Origin: a virus
Strand: one strand, 5' to 3'
DNA: 64,000 nucleotides
Virus record (IMG/VR): IMGVR_UViG_3300032020_000845
Coordinates: 42,980-106,979 of that record
The notes below the pieces were generated by a model. It searched no databases, had not been told where the DNA came from, and saw nothing but the letters and a program-made list of their open reading frames with translations. Shown in pieces: positions 59,024 through 64,000 of this stretch. A program made the position numbers and the translations under genes. Numbering within the stretch: position 1 is the stretch's first letter; each line of letters starts with the position of its first letter.

Positions 59024-59167
59024 GTGGCTTTCGGGACCAAGAAGATTTCTTTTAAAGGATGTTCGGAGAGTGTGGAACAGGTGTTTGGGAAGGAACCTAT
59101 CCCAACATCTCAGTTAATGAAGAAGATCTGGGACTTTATCAAGGCTAAAGATTTATACGTCAAGTAG
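59024..59167 (+). CDS. 47-residue SWIB-like protein
   Basis: GTG 59024 follows GGGAGGTGA. The product contains FKGCSESVEQVFGKEPI and SQLMKKIWDFIKAKDLY, which resembles the SWIB/MDM2 core (VVKKLWEYIK-x-x-x-L). Small SWIB-like proteins occur in some bacteria and archaea; their role is unclear, perhaps chromatin or DNA related. The codon choice is visibly more GC-rich than its neighbours, which suggests a recent acquisition. Confidence 0.7.
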   Translation: MAFGTKKISFKGCSESVEQVFGKEPIPTSQLMKKIWDFIKAKDLYVK

Positions 59168-59269
59168 TTTTGTAAGGAGTATGAAAGAATGTTGGAGATT
59201 TATTAAAATGGTAAGAAAGGGGAAAATTAAATGAAAAACGTAAAAGATTTAAAAGGAGGTGAAAAAAGA

Positions 59270-59692
59270 ATGAATAAAATGAGTGAATATATCCGCAAAT
59301 TAGTTGCTCAGGGGTTTTCTTTAGAAGGAGCTTCGGTTTTGGCTCGGAGAGGTTTTAAAATGTTAGTGCTAGGTAGCCTATTAGCAATTTTGACTATGGT
59401 AGTGGTTTGTGGAAAAAATTCTGTAACTCAACCTGTTGTAACCGCTCCGGATTCTATAATTCAGAAACTAACTCTAAATACTGCTCCTGCTCCAAATGCA
59501 GAAACTCAAATATGGACACACAAAGGAGACACACAATTTAGAATGTATGTGGTAAGTTCTACAGAGGAATATGTTATTACTGGAATTAGAATTGATGGTA
59601 GCGATTATTGGTATGCTATGCAGATGACTATGGTTACTTACAAAATGTTAGTAGCTGAGTGTACAGATCAGTTGTTAATTGCTGGTCAATGA
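59270..59692 (+). CDS. Membrane-anchored or lipoprotein-like protein, unknown
   Basis: The 140-residue protein has a short N-terminal helix, one hydrophobic segment (VLGSLLAILTMVVVCGKN) with a Cys that might be lipidated, and a beta-rich outer domain. ATG 59270 follows a near-perfect AAAGGAGGTG; an in-frame ATG 59231 could add 13 residues. A 17-codon frame (59181-59234) precedes it and may be a leader. Confidence 0.55.
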   Translation: MNKMSEYIRKLVAQGFSLEGASVLARRGFKMLVLGSLLAILTMVVVCGKNSVTQPVVTAPDSIIQKLTLNTAPAPNAETQIWTHKGDTQFRMYVVSSTEEYVITGIRIDGSDYWYAMQMTMVTYKMLVAECTDQLLIAGQ

Positions 59693-59712
59693 TGTAAAAG
59701 AAAGGAGTTTTA

Positions 59713-60168
59713 GTGGAGTGGAAGAAAGTTGGAATCATAGTTTGGATTTTATTAATAATTGTTGTTGTATTTTTACTACAATTACAGCAAATGAAAACAA
59801 ATGAGACTGTAAATCAACTTAAAAAAGACTCTACTCAAAGTGAATGTTTCTGTAAAGAATTTAGCTTTTCTACTAAACAAGTGTTTTTGATAACGGCGTA
59901 TGTTTCTATTGACACTGTAGAAAACAGATTGTCAGGATTAAATGTTTTAGGAAATAAAGCAGTTCCCTGGAAAACATGCGCCGTTGATCCAAACGTAATT
60001 CTTTTAGGTAGTTGGGTATGGGTAGAAGGATATGGATGGTTTTTAGCAGAAGACACCGGAAATTTAGTAAAAGGACAAATGATAGACTTGTGCGTTGAAA
60101 CAAAAGAACAAGCAAAAGAAATAGGAATACGTTTTGCAAAAGTAGTAGTAATGTATAAGGAGAAGTAA
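59713..60168 (+). CDS. 3D-domain (double-psi barrel) cell-wall protein
   Basis: The 151-residue protein has an N-terminal membrane anchor (IIVWILLIIVVVFLL) and a C-terminal 3D domain: CAVDPNVILLGSWVWV, LAEDTG and IDLCVETKEQA hold the three conserved Asp. Such domains occur in lytic transglycosylases of the MltA/YuiC type. It may assist host wall degradation, as an anchored spanin-like or lysin partner. GTG 59713 follows AAAGGAG. Confidence 0.8.
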   Translation: MEWKKVGIIVWILLIIVVVFLLQLQQMKTNETVNQLKKDSTQSECFCKEFSFSTKQVFLITAYVSIDTVENRLSGLNVLGNKAVPWKTCAVDPNVILLGSWVWVEGYGWFLAEDTGNLVKGQMIDLCVETKEQAKEIGIRFAKVVVMYKEK

Positions 60169-60169
60169 A

Positions 60170-60436
60170 ATGAAAAGGCAACATAAACGGTTTACAATTG
60201 AATCTTTTATCCAGCAGGCTAAAGAAATTGGTAAGGAACAACAAAAACATAAAGATCGAATAAAACAAAAGAAAATTTTTGATAATACAGCAAAGCAGGC
60301 CGAAAAAGTTAAAAAATTGATGGTAAAAGAGATTGATAATCCAAAAGAAATAGAAAGTTACTTAAAAGGTACAAAAAAGTATAAAAAGGAACAATTGGGA
60401 AATATATACCAAGAAGAGTTATCGAAAAGGAAATAA
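60170..60436 (+). CDS. Small basic helical protein
   Basis: The 88-residue protein is Lys-rich and helical (QKHKDRIKQKKIFDN; AEKVKKLMVKEI). It starts just after the 3D-domain gene. Function unknown. Confidence 0.5.
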   Translation: MKRQHKRFTIESFIQQAKEIGKEQQKHKDRIKQKKIFDNTAKQAEKVKKLMVKEIDNPKEIESYLKGTKKYKKEQLGNIYQEELSKRK

Positions 60437-60439
60437 AAA

Positions 60440-60838
60440 ATGACTGAAGGTGAGATAAAGCCACAAGATAGGCCCACCACTTTAACTGGGATCACCGATA
60501 AGATTAAAACCGGTTACGGAAATCTTTATGTTACCATAAATGTCTTAAATGGAAAGCCTTTTGAGGTCTTTGCCCAGATAGGTAAATCGGGCTATTCCAC
60601 TATGGCCGATACAGAGGCAATCTGTCGGCTGATCTCTTTAGCGTTGAGGTCTGGAATCGGGGTGGATAAAATTATCGAACAACTAGTTGGAATAGGAGGT
60701 TCTTCCCCTGTAAATTTTCCGGAGGGCGGTCTGATAATGTCAATACCAGATGCTATTGCCAAGGTTTTAAACAAGCATTTCGGGGATGGGAAGAACTTTA
60801 AGAATTTATTGAAAAAGGATACAGAAAATTTAAAGTAA
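60440..60838 (+). CDS. Orphan TSCPD domain (NrdJ C-terminal type)
   Basis: The 132-residue protein closely resembles the C-terminal TSCPD domain of B12-dependent ribonucleotide reductase: RPTTLTGITDKIKTGYGNLYVTI, GKPFEVFAQIGKSG, and TEAICRLISLALRSGI. The Cys-bearing ends of the normal domain (CPSP, CADA) read SSP and PDA, so the metal site is lost. No NrdJ body is nearby. Base composition is richer in GC than its neighbours, suggesting transfer from a host gene. It could bind or regulate host ribonucleotide reductase. Confidence 0.85.
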   Translation: MTEGEIKPQDRPTTLTGITDKIKTGYGNLYVTINVLNGKPFEVFAQIGKSGYSTMADTEAICRLISLALRSGIGVDKIIEQLVGIGGSSPVNFPEGGLIMSIPDAIAKVLNKHFGDGKNFKNLLKKDTENLK

Positions 60839-60853
60839 AGGAAGAGTAATAGA

Positions 60854-61123
60854 ATGAAAAAAGTAAATAAGTTTGGCCTTGTTTTTACAAAAGAATCATT
60901 TCCAGAATTTATACCTTTTGGTAAAAAAACTATTACTAAGGATATTTATTCTATCACTATAAAAGATAACTTGGACAAATTAAATACATTTGGGCAAGGA
61001 GCAACTCCAGAAGAAGCATTAGGAAAGCTCAAAAGATCCTTTGATAGTTTTATTGACTACATATTTTATAAATACAAAATTATAAACGATAACTCGGAAA
61101 AGAAGGAGAAAAGAAGGAAGTAA
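60854..61123 (+). CDS. Small protein with HicB-like C-terminal motif
   Basis: The 89-residue protein contains GATPEEALGKLKRSFDSFIDYI, which loosely resembles the G-x-T-x-EEA-x-x-x-L helix of HicB-type antitoxins. The rest is not typical, so the relation is uncertain. No HicA-like toxin is adjacent. Confidence 0.45.
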   Translation: MKKVNKFGLVFTKESFPEFIPFGKKTITKDIYSITIKDNLDKLNTFGQGATPEEALGKLKRSFDSFIDYIFYKYKIINDNSEKKEKRRK

Positions 61124-61180
61124 AGAATAGAAAGAAGTTTTACAAAAGAATAGTAAAGTATAGTTATAAAGGAGGGTTAA

Positions 61181-61309
61181 ATGCCCAAAAAAAGTCAGGT
61201 AAAAATTCAAAAACTAAAGACAGTATTGTTACTTGGGGGAATAACTACAAATGAATTAAGACCAGACAAAGAGTATTTGGTAGTATTATATTGTAGTTAT
61301 AAAATTTAA
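61181..61309 (+). CDS. 42-residue unknown protein
   Basis: ATG 61181 follows AAAGGAGGG and encodes a basic start and a hydrophobic middle (VLLLGGITT). The strong ribosome binding site supports translation. Confidence 0.5.
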   Translation: MPKKSQVKIQKLKTVLLLGGITTNELRPDKEYLVVLYCSYKI

Positions 61310-61337
61310 GTGAGAAATAGAAAAGGAAGGTAAGAAA

Positions 61338-61571
61338 ATGGGAATAGAATGTCAAATTTGTGGTAGTGTTTTATTAGTAAAAGCAGAAGAACATTGGGAA
61401 TGTTCTATTGAGTCTAATTCGGGAATTTTAATTCTTGCTGGAGCAACGTCAATACTAGAAAGTCATTTCGAGGTTGTTTGTTCTAAAGACCCAGAACACG
61501 ACACTGGGTATTATTATAATCCTACAGTTCAACGAGTAATAGGAAGCAAAAGCGGAAGTGCTGATAGGTAA
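61338..61571 (+). CDS. Zinc-ribbon-like protein, 77 residues
   Basis: CQICGSVLLV near the N terminus and later Cys residues (WECSIES, VVCSKDPEHD) suggest a zinc-binding fold. ATG 61338 is preceded by a GGAAGG site. Function unknown. Confidence 0.55.
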   Translation: MGIECQICGSVLLVKAEEHWECSIESNSGILILAGATSILESHFEVVCSKDPEHDTGYYYNPTVQRVIGSKSGSADR

Positions 61572-61671
61572 AAATCTAGTTTCCTAATTTCGAGTTAGTT
61601 CGATGAAAAAGGAAAATCATAAAAATAGGAAAGTAAGAAAGAAAAAGTAAAGTAAAGAGGAAAGGAGTAAA

Positions 61672-61755
61672 ATGGATTGGTTAAATGTAGTTTCTATTTG
61701 CTGTTTATTAACCTTGTATGGTTTGGTTTGGTACTATTGTATAAGGAAAGAATAA
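61672..61755 (+). CDS. 27-residue membrane peptide
   Basis: ATG 61672 follows AAAGGAG and encodes one hydrophobic helix (VVSICCLLTLYGLVWYYC) with a basic end. It is the last gene before the terminator at 61818. Confidence 0.5.
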   Translation: MDWLNVVSICCLLTLYGLVWYYCIRKE

Positions 61756-61817
61756 AAGGAATTACAAAAATCTTGACCAATAGACATATAAACAAGACAA
61801 AAGGTATTAAATAAATT

Positions 61818-61852
61818 GAATCACCCTACAAAAGGGGTGATTCTTTTATTTT
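61818..61852 (+). terminator. Strong Rho-independent terminator
   Basis: GAATCACCC at 61818-61826 pairs with GGGTGATTC at 61835-61843 across an eight-base loop, followed by TTTTATTTT. It separates the small-gene block from the gene-free region. Confidence 0.9.
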
Positions 61853-62198
61853 AAGACAAGGTTATTATTTAATGTTAGACAAGGGGAGGAAAGTAAGTAT
61901 AATTGGGTTATACTAAACCCTTTATTGACAATATTGGGAATAAATTTTATAGATAAGAAGGGTAAATGGGGGGATTGAATAAGGGTTGAAAAAAGACAGT
62001 AGACAGTTTACAAGTGATAAGGGTAGCGAGAAATAGGGGTAGTGGAAAGAGTAATAAGGAGTTTAGGGGGGTGGGATTACGGTGAAAAGGCAAATGTGCA
62101 CATCTTAAATTTTTTTGTGCAATTTCAAGAAAAGTTTTCAAGATAGAAAACAAAGGGTTTTTGGGAAAAAAGTTTTTTTATGCTCCTAACTTGTTTAA
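61853..62198 (+). other. Gene-free region: small hairpin, promoter-like boxes, G-rich tracts
   Basis: I see no credible coding frame between 61756 and 62240. GGGTT/AACCC (61905-61920) forms a short hairpin before TTTATT. TTGACA at 61925-61930 and TATAGA at 61948-61953 are spaced by 17 bases. G tracts follow on the + strand (GGGTAAATGGGGGG at 61970-61983, then AGGGG and TTTAGGGGGGTGGG up to about 62073). A GTGCAC palindrome is near 62096, then runs of A and T. A small RNA, origin or packaging site are possible; none is proven. Confidence 0.45.
61925..61953 (+). promoter_or_regulatory. Sigma-70-like promoter in the gene-free region
   Basis: TTGACA is a perfect -35 hexamer; the -10 is TATAGA, 17 bases downstream. 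The nearest coding start is almost 290 bases away at 62241 and has its own promoter element, so this promoter may drive a non-coding RNA. Predicted transcription would begin near 61960. Confidence 0.5.
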
Positions 62199-62216
62199 AT
62201 TGTGTATAATATATTA
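62199..62216 (+). promoter_or_regulatory. Recurrent 18-base promoter-like element (site 4)
   Basis: ATTGTGTATAATATATTA carries TATAAT at 62205-62210 with the same GTG before and ATATTA after. It ends 24 bases before the start at 62241. Confidence 0.65.
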
Positions 62217-62240
62217 GAAGGTAAAAGAAGAAGGTGTTAA

Positions 62241-62684
62241 ATGAAGATTACTAATAAACAATTTAGAGAATATTTAAACAAAGCTTTTCCTATTAAGGAA
62301 AATGTAAAGGTAGGAGGTGAAAGACCAGGAGGATTTGGAAACATTAAAAGAAAGTATGGAGACTACCTTTGGTTTCAGGATCGTGATATTTTCAATGATA
62401 TGCTTAGAAGAGTAGAGGAAGGAGAAATTTTAGAAATAGCTGAATTCCAATTTATTAATAAAGAAAAAGAATTATTAAGCCTTTTTAAACAACTTGGAGA
62501 TACTCTGAACACAAAAGAGATAGGAAAAAAGCTTGGAATATCGACAAAAGAAGCATATAAGCTTTGTTGTTGTTGTAACCAATTAGTAAGGTATGGATAT
62601 AAGGTAAAGGATGGTTGGGAAGATCCAGAATACTCGAAGAGAAAACCTTGTTCATTATATTGGCAACGGGTGCTAGAAGAATAA
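62241..62684 (+). CDS. Unknown protein with HTH-like region
   Basis: The 147-residue protein includes TKEIGKKLGISTKEAYKLCCCCNQLVRYGY, a plausible helix-turn-helix with a four-Cys run, after a KRKYGDYLWFQDRDIFND N-terminal part. It has its own promoter element and may be an early regulator. Confidence 0.55.
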   Translation: MKITNKQFREYLNKAFPIKENVKVGGERPGGFGNIKRKYGDYLWFQDRDIFNDMLRRVEEGEILEIAEFQFINKEKELLSLFKQLGDTLNTKEIGKKLGISTKEAYKLCCCCNQLVRYGYKVKDGWEDPEYSKRKPCSLYWQRVLEE

Positions 62685-62707
62685 AAAATCCTATAATCTG
62701 TCAAACA

Positions 62708-62725
62708 TTTGTGTATAATAGATTA
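62708..62725 (+). promoter_or_regulatory. Recurrent 18-base promoter-like element (site 5)
   Basis: TTTGTGTATAATAGATTA differs from site 1 at one base. TATAAT is at 62714-62719, and the element ends 16 bases before ATG 62742. Confidence 0.65.
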
Positions 62726-62741
62726 AGGAAAGGAGGATTAA

Positions 62742-62942
62742 ATGTATTTAGTAATTACCCAGAAGTCTGACTCTAGTGGTTCTTTAGTAACCTTTGTCCT
62801 TTATAATACTAGAGAAGAGACAGAGAAATTTTGTAAAGAGCATAATGCTCTGTGTTGCAGAGTGTATGAATTAACAAAAGGATGTATAGCTAAAGGTGAT
62901 GGAACGTTTGAATTAAAAGAATTAATAGCTCCCCACAATTAA
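62742..62942 (+). CDS. Small unknown protein, 66 residues
   Basis: It begins with beta strands (YLVITQKSDSSGSLVTFVLYN) followed by REETEKFCKEHN, a compact alpha/beta fold. It is the first gene after promoter site 5. Confidence 0.55.
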   Translation: MYLVITQKSDSSGSLVTFVLYNTREETEKFCKEHNALCCRVYELTKGCIAKGDGTFELKELIAPHN

Positions 62943-62982
62943 CTAACGCAAGGCGAAATGTAAGGTAGAAAGGAGAAATAAA

Positions 62983-63141
62983 ATGTCTAATATGAGTTAT
63001 TGTAGATTCCAAAATACTCTTCCAGATTTAGAGGATTGTGCGGATCATATGGAGGATACTGATTTGAGTCCAGAAGAGGAAGCAGCGAAAGCGCGATTGA
63101 TTGATGTGTGTATATCGATTGCCGCAGCTTTCGAAGGCTAA
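62983..63141 (+). CDS. Small phage protein with MSYCRFxNTLxDLxDC motif
   Basis: ATG 62983 follows AAAGGAG and encodes 52 residues starting MSNMSYCRFQNTLPDLEDCAD and ending in an acidic helix. I recall short proteins with this SYCRFxNTLxDLxDC pattern in many phages; their function is unknown to me. Confidence 0.6.
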   Translation: MSNMSYCRFQNTLPDLEDCADHMEDTDLSPEEEAAKARLIDVCISIAAAFEG

Positions 63142-63153
63142 AAGGAAATAAAG

Positions 63154-63453
63154 GTGGCAAAGAAAACTTATCGTATAACAGTTAAACGCAGTTTGCACAA
63201 GTCTTTTCTTTTAAATGAATTGAAAGCTTGGGGTGTGCTACCCTCTTCTTATCAGGTTGAAGGGGACATTATAACTACTCAGGATAAAAACGTAGTCGAT
63301 GTGACTACGGAGACCTTTTGGAAACATCCTGAGTTGATTGAAATAAAAGTAGAGAAGGAAAAGGATAGTGTTCCTGGAATGATTAAAAGGGAAGTGAAGA
63401 GAATAAAAAGAGCAATTAGGAGAAAAGCTTTTAGAAAGGAAAAGGAACAATAA
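63154..63453 (+). CDS. Unknown basic protein, 99 residues
   Basis: GTG 63154 starts a protein with beta-rich N terminus and a strongly basic C terminus (KREVKRIKRAIRRKAFRKE), which could bind nucleic acid. Confidence 0.5.
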   Translation: MAKKTYRITVKRSLHKSFLLNELKAWGVLPSSYQVEGDIITTQDKNVVDVTTETFWKHPELIEIKVEKEKDSVPGMIKREVKRIKRAIRRKAFRKEKEQ

Positions 63454-63888
63454 ATGACTTGCGCAGAAGTTTTTGAGGATCTGAAAAAGAAGTGTCAAGA
63501 AAGAGGCATTTTATTTGTTGAAGTAAATAATGGGTTTAATAAAGTGTGTGGGGAAATTCATACAAAATTTTATAATAAGTTTCAAAGAATGAAAACTTTA
63601 AGAATTGAGTTAAGAGGAAACGGAGGAGTTGTTGAAAAATTAATTTCTACTCTTCACGAGTTGGGACATGAAAAGGTTAATTTGTTGTTATCTCCATGTG
63701 ACAGAATGGTAAGACATTTAGCACCAACCCAAGAGGCGATAATAAAAGAAGAAAAAGCTGCTTGGGATTGTGCTTGGGAATTAGCAGTTCAGTATGAATT
63801 AGATAAGAGTAATAATTTTAGAAAAAGATTTCGAAGTATAAAAGAAGATTGTTTAGCAACTTATGAAAGGAGAATATTATGGAGTTAG
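63454..63888 (+). CDS. Putative HExxH metallopeptidase
   Basis: The 144-residue protein contains STLHELGHEKVN, a zinc-peptidase HExxH helix, followed after some 40 residues by EEKAAWDCAWELA, where a Glu could be the third ligand. The layout recalls the ImmA/IrrE (M78) group, whose members cleave regulators. It starts directly after the preceding stop. Confidence 0.6.
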   Translation: MTCAEVFEDLKKKCQERGILFVEVNNGFNKVCGEIHTKFYNKFQRMKTLRIELRGNGGVVEKLISTLHELGHEKVNLLLSPCDRMVRHLAPTQEAIIKEEKAAWDCAWELAVQYELDKSNNFRKRFRSIKEDCLATYERRILWS

Positions 63889-64000
63889 AAGAGATTAAAA
63901 AGGGAATGCAAGTCAAAGTTAGGGGAAAAAGTGTAAGGCAGCAAGGGGAAGTAATTGCAATTTTTCCTCCAAACTGGATACAAGTAGACTTTGGATATAT
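63879..64000 (+). CDS. Partial small protein at window edge
   Basis: ATG 63879 after GAAAGGAG opens a frame that runs off the window. The first 40 residues (IKKGMQVKVRGKSVRQQGEVIAIFPPNWIQVDFG) look like a KOW/SH3-type barrel. It overlaps the peptidase gene by ten bases. Confidence 0.5.
   Translation, partial: MELEEIKKGMQVKVRGKSVRQQGEVIAIFPPNWIQVDFGY

Noticed and set aside
60854-61123. HicAB toxin-antitoxin pair
   Set aside because: Only a loose HicB-like helix is present and no HicA-like gene is adjacent.
61853-62240. tRNA or CRISPR array in the gene-free region
   Set aside because: No cloverleaf pattern, no TTCRA loop and no regularly spaced repeats were found by eye; the G tracts are irregular.

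Overview
The window reads as one continuous segment of a large, AT-rich tailed bacteriophage genome (Caudoviricetes type). Evidence for a phage is a terminase large subunit, a DNA polymerase I-type replicase, a RecA/SbcCD recombination set, a probable lysis cassette, dUTPase and ThyX, and tightly packed, often overlapping genes. Every gene I can support is on the + strand. Starts are preceded by strong AAGGAGG-like ribosome binding sites, so the host uses classical Shine-Dalgarno initiation and the standard code; TGA, TAA and TAG all act as stops. Dockerin-type calcium loops, DT-rich repeats, SpoVG and a small SWIB-like protein look host-derived. They would suit an anaerobic or FCB-group-like bacterium, but the host cannot be named from this sequence.

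Layout. (1) 1-4.8 kb: a translationally coupled preQ0 (7-deazaguanine) operon: the end of queD, then folE2, rnhB, queE, a phosphoribosyltransferase, queC, a DUF366 protein, a HAD phosphatase and dut. (2) 4.8-8.1 kb: small membrane and exported proteins, including two lipoprotein-like dockerin proteins, and a papain-like enzyme. (3) 8.1-27.4 kb: replication and recombination. This holds a uracil-DNA glycosylase/PolA fusion, a DUF932 protein, DpdA (the enzyme expected to insert preQ0 into DNA), RecA, an SSB-like protein, a split SbcC, SbcD, a primase core, an HD hydrolase, a nuclease, an AAA+ ATPase and an XRE regulator. (4) 27.6-50.4 kb: packaging and four giant modular proteins (967, 1393, 1479 and 1873 aa) around a probable terminase small subunit and an intein-containing terminase large subunit. 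(5) 50.4-53.5 kb: a SemiSWEET-like protein, a metallophosphoesterase, a trypsin-like protease and an MgtC-like membrane protein. (6) 53.6-64 kb: thyX, many small proteins, SpoVG, amidase plus holin-like lysis genes, a 3D-domain protein, SWIB and TSCPD orphans, a roughly 480-base gene-free region, and a second run of small early-type genes.

How the parts may work together. QueD, FolE2, QueE and QueC should make preQ0, and DpdA should exchange it into phage DNA, probably as protection from nucleases. dUTPase, ThyX and the UDG domain fused to the polymerase keep uracil out of the DNA. SbcD and the two-piece SbcC with RecA would serve recombination-dependent replication.

The most unusual element is the set of four giant proteins. 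They are chains of repeated modules separated by 34 copies of a short basic motif (for example SLNMRKTA or KEASIKTA), and a trypsin-like protease is encoded shortly downstream. I propose a processed or capsid-targeted polyprotein system; this is inference. An 18-base element around GTGTATAATATATTA recurs directly upstream of five genes and is probably the phage's own promoter class. Portal, major capsid and tail genes were not recognised, so the genome extends well beyond this window.
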